Positions 1-14,048 are shown, counted from the first letter of the stretch. The stretch is DNA of 64,000 bases from Apostichopus japonicus (GCF_037975245.1 NC_092574.1:14884713-14948712); one strand, 5' to 3'. Translations and numbers: made by a program. The notes: generated by a model from the letters alone, not told the origin.

Positions 1-1620
1 ATTGACCAATCTTTATCGGACAATATAAATTCACTTTCTTATGCAGGTAAAATTGCTTAGATCTAACTGTCCTTTATTTTGACAACAATTTGATGAATGT
101 CTTCCCCCGTTTGATCGATTTTGCTCATTCATTCATATTCTTAATGTTAATTGTATTGGCGTCAAAGGTATTATCCTTTGTAAAGTCTTTTTTTTTTGCA
201 TAAAAGAAACATCTTTCCCCAAAGCTACAAAATAAAATTGAAGTGTATGCCTCATACAATAATATTACACATCGAATTTATATTCGATGAAGGAAGTTTC
301 TTTGTTACCTATATATCAACCTTTTTCTTTTTCCAGAATATGGGGGAGGGAGGGGGGGTGATGGTGGAGGTTGGGCATCTGTGTGTGGAAGGAGCCTTGT
401 CACATTTCATCCCCTTTTAACTATATTTAACTATGGCTATAGTTGATAATTTTAGTAAATTGTACACCCTATCCGATACCCTGTTTAGATGACAGACAAA
501 TAAACCACAACTAAAAAGACCCCCCCCCTTGTTAGGTTCTTAAAAAAAATAAAGCAAAAAAGAAAGAAGGAAAGAGAAACAGATATGTTTTCGGATGGGA
601 ACATATGTATATTTTGGTATTGTTGTGCATTTTAAAACAATTGTTTGTATTGTCAGACACATTTCTACCGTGCTATTTGTGTAATTAGTAATATACTGGC
701 ACAATTCAATGATTTTCCTGTGGTATAATTAGTACTGTGATTGAAGTTAATGTGTTAATTCATATCAAATTATATTAGCAACGTCAAAAGTTTTTATGTC
801 GCGCTTCCATTCAGATGTTTTATTATTTAATCATATTATTTGAGTTACATTTGCTTAAATTCATGCTCACAACAAAGAGATATTTATTATGTGTTTATGC
901 TACCTTTTAGAATGTTGTATTTGGTTTAACAAGGAAAATGTCGATTTTGCTGAGAGAAAAAGACTTTGTTCATAGTCTATTTAACTAAACCCTGACCCTC
1001 CTGACAAATATTAAATATCAAAATCTTTTGTCAGAATGAAGTAATAGGTCTACAAATAAAGCATAGAATTATTCAAAATCAAAATGAGGTGTTACTAATC
1101 CGATAGACATTGTTATCTTTGGTGTACATATAATACACAATATCTTGTAAATTTGTAAGGTATATATAACAATGGTTTGCTTTTGTTATGGTATTTTTGT
1201 ATAATGCGGGAGAAAGAATGGTGTAGATTAAGGTGCTGAATTGGAAATGTATTATCCTTACTGAATGGACAGAAACGAAATAAAGGGACACAAAAAAGAA
1301 CGGATAACGTAGGATTATATGCGTTATACCTTTGTTACATAGAAAAACTGTCATGGAGTTGTTTTTTGTTATTGTTGTTGTTGTATTTATTGTTTGTAGT
1401 TTACGTTGACTCACAACCTACCAAGCTAATTATTTTTGATTTGATTTTTTTGATTTTCCACAGATAATAAATAATACATGTGGAGGGAAGTCCTCTAAAA
1501 AGCCAATTCAGGCTTAAAATGGTAAAGGACTCCCAAGAAAGAAAGAAAGCAATACATATATACATACAACAATACAAATATACATACAACATAAATACAT
1601 AAAAAATACATATATAAATA
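1..1620. other. AT-rich unique DNA without recognised genes
   Basis: No convincing exon or repeat is visible. The segment holds a G-rich tract (342-375, several runs of three or more G), a poly-C run near 519-528 and A/T homopolymers. The short open frames are no longer than chance allows. Confidence 0.6.
342..375 (+). repeat. G-rich tract with quadruplex potential
   Basis: Four or more runs of at least three G lie within 34 bases, meeting the usual G-quadruplex pattern. It is a simple-sequence tract and no gene context is evident. Confidence 0.5.
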
Positions 1621-3490
1621 TTTTTTTCGCTCTCGGCCGCTAAACTTGTATTCGCGTGCGCAAACTATCGGTCGGGGCTAGTCCGCGCGGAGCAACAGTG
1701 GATCGCAGATAATGTTTGATAGGTTTGGGGTTTTTCCCCCTATCTTCAGACGTCAGAAATATTATCTACACATTTAGAAGCTTGCCGACGTAGATCAAAT
1801 AATTTATATTTGCTTTTAAAATGAATGCCATATTTCAAGCAAGTTATTATACCATTTCTGAACTGCGATACATACATATTGTGCTGGTACATATATGCAC
1901 ACATGGTCATTTTATTACATTAATTGCTGATGACGTGTGTCTGATGTTTAGTTTGCAGTAGTATTTAATACAAAGTAATCATCACTTACACTGAAAGGGT
2001 TTAAACTAACTTTATTAGAGCGTCCGGGATGTGTGTTCCCTCACATCAAAGGGTGACTACATTTCTTTTGAGCGATACAATTGGTGAGTGAATTTTCTTC
2101 CCTGTTAACATGCAGGTAAATTTTGCAAGAAATTCTGGAGTAAAAATTTATCATTGTGGGCATTTTCAAAACTTGAATGCTCAATTTTTTAATCAAGTTG
2201 TAAGATGATCGAAAATGAAATCACTTCGGTAATAAAGTTTATCATGTGACTGCTGTTTAAGTATATAGTATTAGGTATAACATGACATAAATAACCGAAG
2301 CCGAAATGTTCCAGCAACGTAGGAAAGCAAACACAAATTTATCAAAATTACAGTAAAGTGGCATATATATTTCTTTTTGATTTATATTTAAGCTAAAATA
2401 TTGATGTAAGCCATTTTTTCTCTCTCAAATGTATAAAAGAAAACCAATGGCAAGTTACATTTATTTAGCGATTTATTTTTTCATTTTTTTCGATACTTTT
2501 TTAAATGAACATTTAGTAACTGTACGTTTTAGATTACGCCTTACAACGTTTGCTAACTTAGCACTTCTTATATGAGATTAGCAAACTGTATGTATTGCAA
2601 TTATAGAGAATGTTTAATTAATTGCTAAATAAGTAAAAGGGATAACAAGGAGTACTCATAAGGAGTTTCATAACCAGTGTAGTTGTCAAGATAATTAGAT
2701 GCTCTACTTTTGAACATTTTGTGTGTTTTTTCTTTTGGAACATTTATTTCAACCAAAGGCATTAATATCACACTCGTCCATTTTTTCTGCCAATGCCTCT
2801 TGGTTTGACATGTGGAGATTTAAGCGATTACCATATTAAAACATTCTGGACTATACCTATATATATAGAGATTGAGATCTGAACCTGTAGCAAAAATCAA
2901 TAGACGATGCGCTGCTTGAAGTCTGAGACAAAGATGATGAAATACACAAGCACATATAGAGCTTCCTATGTAGCGTAAGTATTATGGCTATGTCATACGA
3001 CAGTATAATGTACGTTACAACATACAACATTAATGAATTGCTGTGTGTCACAAATGATAGGGTTTTATTTCTTCTCTGACGTATAGTGATTGCAAACAAA
3101 TTATTAAGGGTGAAACAATTAGAAGCAACTCTCTATTTAAAACCAGCAACTTTTGCAGACTTTTGTAAAGTAAACACATGTGAGACATATACTGCCAAAC
3201 TGACATTGTTATGGCATCATAATGCTGCATAGATTATTCAGCATAATTATATTAAAACGAATCTATACGAGAAGACGTTCAATGTTTTTAAGTAACAATT
3301 CCCCGAGGAGAAGGGATTAGGTTTTTTATGGTGGGGGGGGGGGTGTGTCACAATTCAGGTCACGTTTAAGATATTTCAGTGAGAAATTTATACATTCATT
3401 GTGCAAATTAATGGTATTTCCGGGCACGCGGCCAGTGTCCATTCTGGGAATGTAAAAGGGAAACTTATCTGTGGATTATGATATCATTTC
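1621..3490. other. Noncoding stretch with a GC-rich patch and a hairpin
   Basis: Bases 1625-1700 are unusually GC- and CpG-rich for the window. They are followed near 1710-1745 by a hairpin in which GATAGG..GGGG faces CCCCCTATC across a T-rich loop. At 2019-2093 a 75-base open segment sits between a plausible acceptor (actttattag) and a strong donor (GTGAGT), but two frames are open and nothing links it to other exons. The rest is featureless. Confidence 0.45.
3332..3343 (+). repeat. Poly-G run
   Basis: A run of about 12 G, one of many long G or C homopolymers scattered through the window. Confidence 0.7.
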
Positions 3491-3640
3491 ATCCTTTCAC
3501 TCATGCATCCTCCCTCCATTAATTCATCCGTCCAATCCTGTCCTCCATCCACATGTCCACCCACCCATGCGCCCACCCAATCTCCCACTCATCCAACCAT
3601 GTTCCCATCCATCCATCCCTCCCTCTATATCCTCCATATG
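3491..3640 (+). repeat. Degenerate CATC/CACC simple repeat
   Basis: C-rich imperfect tetranucleotides (CATC, CACC, CTCC) run for about 150 bases. The Pro/His/Ser-rich frames across them are translations of the repeat, not genes. Confidence 0.65.
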
Positions 3641-5003
3641 ACATGTATAAAAGAGATGTTAAGTCAAAATGTCATAGACATCGAGTAATTCGATCGGAGC
3701 GTAAATATCGAACTTTGTTGTCTGTTAAGTTACCATCTGAGTGTTGAAAATCGTACAGTAACTATGATATACATTGCGTACTTTATTACACGTTGATTAC
3801 ATCTATACCAATACTAGGCAAGTCAAGGTTACACGTATACGTCTAGCATATATATGGCCTATATGCATTATCTTCTCAAAGCAATCAAATAAATAACTAA
3901 CGTCGAGGAAACAATTTCTTTCTATTCATCGGTGAATTTTTCTTTTATTGTTATGAGACAGTCATCGATATTCTTTGTTGAAAATGTTATTAGTCAGAAT
4001 AAAATATATATATATAATAACAAAACAAGAGAATGAAATAAACTAAACTAAATTTACTTCTGTAATGAAAACACGATTTATTTGAAATAGTAATTATCTA
4101 AGTAATGCGTCATAGACTATATCAGCTAGTGTTATATTCTTTGGTATGTTTTTAATCTACGTTTCATTGAATATTTCTGAATCAAATAAATAATATTTCA
4201 GAATGTATACATGGGCTGCATTAAAAATAATTATTTTATAGGAAGTAAATTTGATCAGAAAGCAAACAGGACACAAAGAATCATGGATGCTCTCTAACTT
4301 GTTGTTTGATATTTTACATAATAAACCTGATTGGTTGGAATGACTCAACATCTATATATGCTTCAAGTGTTTAATATTGAATGGTATACACTCAATTAAC
4401 GTCTATAGTGAGGTTACGTGCTTGCTTTGGGCTACGGTGAGTTGGCCGAGGGGGTTGGGCGATAGCAAAGTGGGAACTGCTCTCTCCCTGGAAATGACTC
4501 TTTTGTTTGCAAACTATATATGCCTGTCTCTAAACGTATATGTTACCTAAGCTATATCGATGTACACTGATGTAATCTCAGCTGAATCTGAAGTGATTTA
4601 ACGGAGTATATATTAGTCTGTATATGCAGTTCATTTTGAGGTTAGAAAATTGTCTAAAGAATGTCCTTCTAGTGATTGTGGGAGTGTATTCTTCGTTAAA
4701 GGAACTGAGAGTGAGCGATTAATTTGGATACATAACTCAAAGAATATATGTTAAAACTGTCACAGATATAACTCATAAATAGCCAAATGGGTATGTCTCA
4801 TCACTTTGCTACATTGAATGTACCACCGAAAGTGACTCGCATATAATTCAAGCAAACCCATTACCAATGGCTCATATATATGTGTAGTAAAATCAATGTA
4901 CTAGAACATGCTGACTCTATACTGGTAGTATGAATACACGTTAATTACATAACATGTAATAATATTTCACCATATTAGTGCGTATAGTACATTTGCAATA
5001 TAG
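3641..5003. other. No recognised feature
   Basis: AT-rich sequence with scattered short TA tracts. I see no gene, RNA or element. Confidence 0.55.
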
Positions 5004-5084
5004 AATATATATATATATATTTACATATATATATATATTTACATATATATATATATTTACATATATATATATTTACATATATAG
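5004..5084 (+). repeat. 18-bp minisatellite of TTTACA plus TA tract
   Basis: The hexamer TTTACA followed by about 12 bases of alternating TA recurs four times, making a compound minisatellite in which the TTTACA spacer is conserved and the TA tract varies in length. Confidence 0.8.
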
Positions 5085-7462
5085 TTTAATAAATAAATAA
5101 AGCATACTCACTCGTCGATAAAGAGCAAGAGTTATCGTTGTAGACAATGCTTCTAACACTCTCTCTGTGATAATGAAGAAGCTATAATGAGCTGACTTGT
5201 ATGCATAATAGCACGCACACTGACTTTTGACAATGAAGTATGATAATAATGCATATTATTGTCTGATTTATGAACAAGAACGAACGAACGAACGTATGCA
5301 TGCATGCATAATAATACTCATATTAAACTTGTGAATTATGCATTATGGTAATCTTGCTATATTGTGATATATGCATTTAATAATATAAAATCAAAACCCC
5401 GGCTCTGGCTATAATCACAATAAACGCGTATCTGACGCTATCATCTAGTAGTGTCGTTTGCAGTTTATTCAACTGCATGAAATATATGCAATAATAGCAT
5501 AAAACCGAACGATCGAGCGTCATAGCAGTCCTATATAATTGTGGTGGATACAATAATAGCATAAAAGCAAACCGCCTTTTAGCTATATCACGATAAACCA
5601 TATATTTGCAGCTATCAGCTGTTGGTGCTATAATGGCATCGTTGCTAACTTATGATAGACTCTTGCAGCAGCAAGAGCATTATTGAACCGCCGCCTCTGG
5701 TAGATGCACTAACAACTAATATACCTCCTCAGCTGTCACGGGGGCGTGTATACTATTATGCAGTTGATCACATCGCTGCTTGCCATTATAGATGCATTCT
5801 TCGTTAGTAACTTGTAGTATGAACTATAGCAATAACTTTTCTCTAATGGATATCGAGCCATTACAAGAGAGTGTTTCCTTTTTTTCGTTCGGCAAGTTCC
5901 CCTCTTCGATAGCTGAGTCTAGATTGCCAAAGAGTGTCGTAAATTATCACGTTTTACGTCCTCTCATCACCTCTATACGAACATTCAAACACCGTAAATT
6001 TTAATAGGTATACCACGTGACTTGCTATCACAGAAACAGAATATTTCATTCTCGTGTGTTTTTCTCTTTTTCGCGTTTTGTCTTCTTTGATATATTCCTA
6101 CCAAATGAAGGGGGGTGGTGGGGGGGGGACATAAGTTATTTTTCTTACTCTCTCTCTTGACATCACTTGATGATCGAAAACGGTCAAATAGGTTGTTTTA
6201 ATAACAGTTCTTGGTGCATATTACCAGTTGTTTACGTAAAGAAACCATTGTAAAGACAGTACAACGCTTTTTTCCACTTCCAGTGAAAGTCTTCTATTCT
6301 TTTAATAGCTTTTAAAGTCTTGCTACTGAAAGGTCACCTTTTGAATTCCATCTTTCTTTTGTGCAAATTTAAAGTAAAATGAATGAGCAGATAGAGAGAA
6401 AACAGGATGCGGTAATGTATATGAAAAGCCTTATTTTTGTATATATATATTTTTTGAGTCAAATAGTTAACCAACTTGAAGCTTTATTTAGTGAAAGGAA
6501 TATAAGTGCATATTAATCCAAAAGGGCAAGGTGATAACCAAAGACGAGAATGTGCGCCTTAATTCGACATAAGCTTCTTTAAGCATGATCTTGCTATGTT
6601 GATTGTACAACACAAGTAAAATGAACCTCTTTACGGGTTACCAGTTTATGTATCAAAACACCCCGGAAATGAATTGAAAGTTACGCGACGCGGACTGTTA
6701 GTTATTAAGTATGCAGTGCTCCACTAGATTGCTAATACGCTGCAAGGAACGCCGATTGCCCGAAAAAATAGAACTTTGACAGGACTTGGACGAGACCTGA
6801 CAGCATTTTACAGATTGAACAAAATTAGCGTTTGAGGGATGCGTGGGGAGAATAAAGCCCTAACCAAAGTTTACAACCATGGACTTTGATGACCTAAATT
6901 GATAGATTTCCTTAAAAGCAAAAAAGAAGAAGAAGAAGAAGATAAAAGCAAAGGCACCTCAAACGGTCACAATCACGGACGTTTTTTTTTTTTAAAGTAA
7001 TTAACGTCTAAGTCAAAATTGGGACTAGCTGTTAGGTAAAAGAAGTTTAAAACGTTCGTACAAAATCGTCACGTTGTTAATAAATGAACACATTTGAAGC
7101 TAAAACCCTATACGTTTCTTCTGTGGTTTAACACCTCTCTCTCTCTCTGTCGCTGTAATGAAGGGTTGTTTCCGTGACTTATAAATACACGATCTTACAC
7201 ATGTGCTTACTCGGGACATAATGTGTGTTGTATAGTTGTTGACATCTGTTCATTTTGATTGCGTTGCTGCGGGAGTTAAAGTCTGTATTATAAACATGGA
7301 TTAATAATAGTAATCGCAGTTAACGAACATTTAAGGTTTCATGTTAGTGCCTTTTATATTCAGTGGTTCATTCAATGATATGACGGAAGTAATTTCTATA
7401 CGGTTGAGATATTATTATCCTCGAACATGAGCCTATCAAGGAACACCTTTAATACCTTTAAA
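5085..7462. other. Intergenic-like DNA with small microsatellites
   Basis: Contains (GAAC)4 followed by (ATGC)n near 5278-5308, a G-rich run at 6110-6128, GAA triplets near 6925-6942 and a short CT tract near 7135-7148. No frame shows protein motifs. Confidence 0.5.
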
Positions 7463-7486
7463 ACATACATACATACATACACACAC

Positions 7487-7519
<33 letters not shown>

Positions 7520-7526
7520 TATATAC
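7463..7526 (+). repeat. Compound (CATA)n(TA)n microsatellite
   Basis: CATA units grade through CACA into TA dinucleotides with one GTA interruption. Confidence 0.85.
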
Positions 7527-9711
7527 CATATGTACCATGATGGCATCAATGCCGACCCACCTTGATGCATTACCTGCAGTAATGCTAAATTAATCTAGCC
7601 CAAATAAGTAACGCACAAAGCGCACATTTAGAGTAACGACCAAAGTACTGAGATTGATTTTGGTTTTCATAATTACAGTGTACATTATGTGTCATCAGCT
7701 ATACACTGGAACATCTCATACTACTTGACTACTTTCAAATAATAATATTACGGTTAATTTTGTCAACACATTGCGCTTCAGGCATATGCAAACTAAAGTA
7801 TTAAGTGTTGAACACGCAAAGGCTCACTGCATAACTGATTCATGGTAAAGGTATACTGGTAAGGTTGTGTATTGTAAGGCAAACGGAGTTTCAAACAATA
7901 TTGACAGCATATATCTACTTCGAAAGAGAGTGAAAGATATAGGAAGGGCATTGCAAGCCCCAGATATGAGAATATATATTTGAAACTCATCCGACCCTGT
8001 TGTCGCAGTGAGTTAGACTCTCTTTCAATGTGAGGCTTCTTTTGATAGATTGTATTACCAAAGAATATTAATATTGACGCCAAAAATAGTAGAGTAAGTA
8101 TGGAAACTTATTTCTTATTGTATGTGTCTAAAAGTGAAGAGGTCAATATATCTGTCTTCCATAAGAATTAAGCGGTTTGGTAAACAATAAGATCCATTCT
8201 GGCATTATAACTATAGTATACGTAACGGATGACGTCACTAGATCAGACGGCAAACGATCTGTTAGAGTCACATCAGGTTATGTTATATTGAAACATAAAT
8301 TGGATAACGATAACAGCGTTCAATCCACTTAGTTATTCAAAATGAAGAAGTAACGACTTGTTTAGTCAAATATATACTTTGTGTCCAACAATCTTTAATG
8401 TAGTACTTGATTTTGTTGTAATTTCGGACAGTTTTCTTTTTTTGCCATGTTGTATCGTTCATGTAACTATTATGTTGGATTTAATTAGCAGATTGTCTTA
8501 TTTTTCAGGCACACGATGTTTCTTTTAGTGTTTAAGCATGATGACCCAGGATGGCTACATAGACAACGCAGTCGTTAGATCTCAAGCGCATTTACATAAC
8601 TATAACACTTTTCAAGATTTGAAATTCTCATACATGTTCGCGCGTCGAAAAAGCAGTCATACGACGATCCATTAAATATTTTCAACTCGATAACTCGGTT
8701 TGAAAACTATTATATAATATAATAAAGTAAACAAAAACAAAAACCTTGTATTCCCATTGTCTGTAATCTTTAATCTAAAAGAATTTCGCGATCATATCAA
8801 AACTCACAAAAATATTGAAGAGTTCTTTTTAGCCGAAAATACTATATATATTAGTATATCTTTCACCCGATTCCCATGTTTTTAGCAGTAATTGCTGGTA
8901 AAGGTGGGGGAACGTTTATCAGGTAAACCAATGTTTGTTATAATTTTTTAACATGTGTTACACTGACACGACCATGTTTCTACCGAGACGGAATTAACAA
9001 ATAGATCATCCTTCGCACACAGATATATGCATAACGATTGACTGGACTAATGATAACGTTTGACTGGACAGGAGTAAGAATTATTGCAATACGCATGAAA
9101 TAAATGATGGTAATTCGCGAGTTTAGGGTCAGATTTTTGAGTGATATGTTACGATGCTGATGATATAAACTATTGACGTTGGTATAACCATTCGCTCGGT
9201 CGCTAGATTTGAAAACAAACCTGTTCGCCAGTGGAAGTTGCGCGGAAGATTGTAACTGTTCATGGTTTAACATATGTTACAGTGTTACTAACATAGTACT
9301 AGGCCCGGTTTTAACCTCATTTCACGGTTTCTCACCTCTACCAGTTTGAACGGATCAAGCATTGAGAATCGGGTGCATATTTATTTAAAAAATTGCCCAA
9401 CTTATTGATTTTCCTGGCGATGTGGGAACCATTTGTAACAATTTTTTTTTTTTTTTTTTTTTCACGGATGAACACATAATTTGCATTACGTTAACTAAGT
9501 ATTGCAAATCGTTTGACACGGAAATATTTTCATACTTGACTCCAATCACTGTTTTCACTCCGTCTGTGTTTAAGGTAACGTATACGCCTTTACTTGATTA
9601 GATGTTCATGCGTCCATATACCGCTAACCATGCACTGTCACACTGTAAGGTTCAGTGACCGTGAAAATATCTTCTCTGTACAAGAAAGATTCAATATATT
9701 AGATATCTAAC
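7527..9711. other. No recognised gene
   Basis: AT-rich sequence. It includes one exact TGACGTCA palindrome at 8230-8237 and a poly-T tract near 9440-9462. Open frames of up to 97 codons on the minus strand have no motif or splice support. Confidence 0.5.
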
Positions 9712-10029
<318 letters not shown>

Positions 10030-11929
10030 ATCGAGCCTATCCATTGACAACATGAATAATCAAGTTTTGGATGCATGGCGCCTTTGGTAGTTTGAATTAA
10101 CTAGTATCAGATAAAAAAAAGAGAAATGTGATATATATATTCAAATACTATCAAAATCTATTGGTATTATGATATGAATTGTTTCGTCTCTTCAAATGCA
10201 GGTCTCACTGTCGACTATAGCTTGTATATGCAATATGCGATGTATCGCGCGCGCGTGTGTGGGTGTTTTATTTGTAAATACATTTATTTATGTTTGGTAT
10301 ATTTGTTTCTTATTTATTAAAATGTTATTCACGCGACTTTAATGTTGAGAGGAAACGCGCGTTTCAAATCTTGTAAAATACGTTTTTAAAGTAAAATTTA
10401 CACGGCGGGAAATGAACGACGATTGGATGTAAACAGTTTTTTTTTATCATTTTAATGAATTATCTTATGATATGTGTTTCTTATAAATTGATATTTGTAA
10501 ATGATTTTTTATGTTATTTCTGTCCTGTTATTCAAATGTCCCTTTCCACATGAATCAGACGTTGCAACTGATTTCGTGGAAAGCTGCGTACACGACTGTA
10601 TTCGATTACGATCACGTTTTTGCTAAATTAGCCTCTTTTAAAAGGAAATGATCTTATAGGGTTGTTCTAGATAACTAAAAGGTTCATTTTGTCTAACCAA
10701 AAAAATGTCACATATACAGCAGACGTCACAACGAGTCAAGTATGCCACTCATTCGTTATTTTAGATTTATTTAAATTTATATAGAAAAAAAAGCGGACAA
10801 TCTCCTCAACAATTATTTAAGCATCGATTGAAGAATGACGTCATAGGTTTATAAAGAAAACCCCTAATCTGATGACGTCATATTAGTGTCCAAGATCATT
10901 CAGTCGTAGTATAGACATCATACGTGATATAATGCCACATGTTTTTTCGCTGATAGGAAGTAGTTTATGTTTTTTTACGAGTTAATCTCGTTGCCTGGTA
11001 ACTACATATATGGTCCCCCCTCCCCAAGCAAAAAAAAAAAAAAAGCCCAATTAACCTAAGATTTTTCTCTTCGTTCTATGTTACAGTCTATATACTAGCA
11101 GTATATTATGTTCCAAGTTGAAGGGGACGCCGTCGTTTTTTTCTAAACGATATGAAATCAAATCAACAAAAGTTGAAAAAAACAGATGATATGATTCATA
11201 TTGAGTACTATTTTAGGATACAATTAGTAAAAGGCTCGCTCACATCCATTCTATATCAGATGAGCCGGTCCTCTAGTAATGGAACGATGAAAAGACAGGC
11301 CTTTTAATCAAATTAAGTAATATGAAGCTTGGTTCCTTTTATTTTCAATATCATTACCATTCTTACTTAAGTCTTATATCTCTTGGTTGTTAATCTACTT
11401 ATAACTAACCTCATTTTACCCATTTGAAACGATAGAGTGGGTACAATGTTTCTCCCTTGGGAAGAAAACTAAGCCTTTCCCTTTCTTTCATTTTGTTATT
11501 TCGTCGTCGTCGTTTCTCAATAGATCATCCATTTTAAACATCTAATGAAGATGGATCGCACATCATCAGGGAATATTGTGTTTCCCCTTATTATGAACTA
11601 CTTTATATGCATCTCAATGTGGTACTGAAGCAGACCATACACTGATATGAAGATCAGTTACCATCATCATTGACAAATTAAAGATCATCTCATCTCATGA
11701 GTCTCCAATATTATGCTCTATGTTTTTTTTGCACCATAAAATTCTCTCTGTGTGTGTCTATCTCCCTCTGGTATTCTGTTGCGATAAAATACGTTTTAAA
11801 ATCTTACATAATTGCTTCATCTTAAAAATACTATTGTCAACATTTAGCAAGACATAACTAACATTCCTAACAGATGAAACATACATGGATTATTACTTTG
11901 TAGAGACAGTGAAGACTAGTCTTAATTAT
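10030..11929. other. No recognised gene; two CRE palindromes
   Basis: Two exact TGACGTCA sites lie 37 bases apart at 10836-10843 and 10873-10880. Short CG/GT runs occur near 10246-10260. Otherwise the sequence is unremarkable. Confidence 0.5.
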
Positions 11930-12092
11930 ATATGTGTTTATATATATGTGTATATATATATATATATATATGAAAATCGTAATGAGTTGGAAAATCAAGA
12001 ACAGTGAAAAAACTTTCAGCCTCCACCGGGATTCGAACCACGGGCCTCCCGCTCTGTACGCGGACACCCTAACTACTAGGCTATGGACGACA
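11930..12092 (-). mobile_element. tRNA-derived SINE, minus strand, TA tail
   Basis: On the minus strand the element opens with a tRNA-like head. The box A-like segment TAGCCTAGTAGTTAGGGTG (12065-12083) is followed by a canonical box B, GGTTCGAATCC (12029-12039), at tRNA-like spacing, suggesting an internal RNA polymerase III promoter. A short non-tRNA body follows (about 11972-12018) and ends in a (TA)n tail at 11930-11971. The last 16 bases before the tail recur at 17135-17150, again against TA, which supports a dispersed family. An apparent 66-codon frame over the head is a translation of the tRNA-like region, not a gene. Confidence 0.75.
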
Positions 12093-12389
12093 TAATATCC
12101 CTGCTTTGTTCAATGAAGGTATAAATATTGTATGTAACAGCTGTGTTTCAGTAAAGATACGTGTATGCAGGAATGACAATTTTGTTTATTCCAATATGTG
12201 AGAACAAATTCATTTGATTGAAGTGATTCCCTTCGTTAAATCGACCTAGTAATGTTCAGAGATTTTTTACAGAACCGTACCCTGATCTCAAAGTTCAATG
12301 AATTGTACAAAATGAAACACAACATTTTCAGATAAAAAGTGCAAGATGTTTTTTGTACATCACATGTGAGTATTTACTATCAAAACAAG

Positions 12390-12950
12390 TTAAAAGATTG
12401 GTTCAGGTGTCTGGCATGTATATATTGTATGAAAGAGCATAAAAAGACAAACAGAATAGTGAAGAAACTACAATGAGATATCACACTTTGAAGATTTCAA
12501 AATTTCTTTGCAAATGACTGGTGTAGAAAGACTAACTGTGAGGGTGTGACGTCACATCCTCACTTCCTTAACATGTGTCAATATATTTCATTAAAAAATA
12601 ATTACATTTTTTTTCCACAAATCTAAAAAAATATAATCAAACATTCTTCAGATGTTAAATCTCAGATACTTCCCTTGACACATATGAGATCTCCTGACGT
12701 ATCTTTTGGTTGTAAGTCATAAAATATTACAAAATATTTTAATAAAATATCAAAGAATTTTCAGGAATGTGAGGATATGACGTCACATCTAGTCTGATTT
12801 CAGCAGTTTCTACACAATCAGACAGAACTTTAAACTTGAATATCTCCTAAACGGAAAAAGATATTTGAATTATTTCTTCACTATTGGGTTTCTTTTATTG
12901 TCCTCTTTCATATGAGATACACATTTGTGACATCTGAACTAATCCTTTAA
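12390..12950. mobile_element. Foldback (MITE-like) element bounded by TTAA
   Basis: The two ends are long imperfect inverted arms of about 190 bases each (roughly 12390-12580 and 12765-12950). Matching blocks read inward on both sides include GATT(G/A)GTTCAG(G/A)TGTC, ATGAAAGAG, AATAGTGAAGAAA, TGTAGAAA and a TGACGTCA followed by CATCCTCAC or its relative. TTAA flanks both ends (12390-12393 and 12947-12950), which fits a TTAA target duplication as used by piggyBac-type transposases. The termini do not match the usual CCC start, so the superfamily is inference. The AT-rich centre has no coding frame, so the element is nonautonomous. A diverged relative may lie at about 35540-35640, where TGACATCACA and ATATCTCC..ACGGA blocks recur in the same order. 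Confidence 0.75.
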
Positions 12951-13732
12951 GTGTATATACGTGCAATATATTCTCCTATGTAAAATTGAAAATTCTGAGA
13001 AATCTGAGAATATTTTTGGGCAAAATTTAAAATGGAAGAGATTCCTACTGATAATACTACCAGACAGTGCCAAGTGCAAGTTATGTGAAGCAAATTGCGG
13101 TGTTACATCCAATTCACAAGCTAATGAAGCAAACTTTACATTGAATCAGTTATACATTGATTCATTTTAATCTAAACAAGAACAACAGCATTATGTGGTT
13201 AAGATACTGCAGTTTAATGTTTATTTCAGCTGAGGAATTTGCGTAATATATTATTATATGTATAAAAGCGCTTGAAATTTATTCGAATTACAATTGCTAA
13301 TAATTAACACATCACCTACTTTGTCAGCTTTCCGTCAATAGCCCAAAAATGGAGTTATAAGACGTACGGCAATATAAAATGCAGAACTTGTTTTTAAAGT
13401 CAGTTTCGCGCAAGAAGTACTTTTTTTGCAGAGAGAATCAATGCACTCACGTGGAATCAAACACATTAACATTCATATGAGCAGACTTTAAAGTCAGTAT
13501 TTTAACAGACTAATACCCTCTGGGTAAAAGTAAAGCAAAAGGCAGTTTAGTCGTGCTTGTAAGCGACATGCAGACTCTCACAACACACGGTGAAAGTAAT
13601 GAGTCCTCCGGGCTTTAATGTGGGTCATATTACGTCAGTGATACCGCGGGTGCCATTTTGTAAATACGTATCACAGGGCTAACTCTCATCGGTTTAAATA
13701 AATGAATGAATGAAGTATACATATTTGTGTAT
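12951..13732. other. No recognised feature
   Basis: AT-rich sequence with an (AATG)n fragment near 13700. The 69-codon frame at 12961-13170 lacks motifs and splice support. Confidence 0.5.
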
Positions 13733-13815
13733 GTATATATATTCAATATATATATATATATATTCATATATATATATTAATATATATATGTGCGTGTGTG
13801 TGTGTGTGCGTGTAT
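13733..13815 (+). repeat. TA and GT microsatellite
   Basis: Interrupted TA dinucleotides followed by about 20 bases of GT/GC. Confidence 0.85.
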
Positions 13816-13928
13816 ATTTATGTGAAATATAGAAATGAATTATATATAGATTACAGTGCTCCATATTGGTAAATTATTAGTGATATTTATCTCCTCTACA
13901 TTTTATTCACACGCACACATGAACGCAC

Positions 13929-13939
13929 ACATCCATACA

Positions 13940-13979
<40 letters not shown>

Positions 13980-14030
13980 TATATACATATGTATATATAT
14001 ATACATATATATATGCGTGTATGGATGTAT
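13929..14030. repeat. TA array between perfect inverted arms
   Basis: The unique sequence ACATCCATACACGCATATAT at 13929-13948 reappears as its exact reverse complement at 14011-14030, with about 60 bases of TA/GTA repeat between. The arms would make a long hairpin. The arrangement parallels the one at 59054-59274. Confidence 0.85.
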
Positions 14031-14048
14031 ATATAATATATATATAAA

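Noticed and set aside
5112-5163. Minus-strand micro-exon between ..attatcacag and GTGAGTATG
   Set aside because: Two frames are open over about 50 bases and no partner exon is seen. Such pairs occur by chance in this sequence, which also tempers confidence in the other short exon calls.
10869-10882. CTGATGACGTCATA as a hammerhead core
   Set aside because: No GAAA follows at a possible stem II distance; it is just a CRE palindrome preceded by CTGA.
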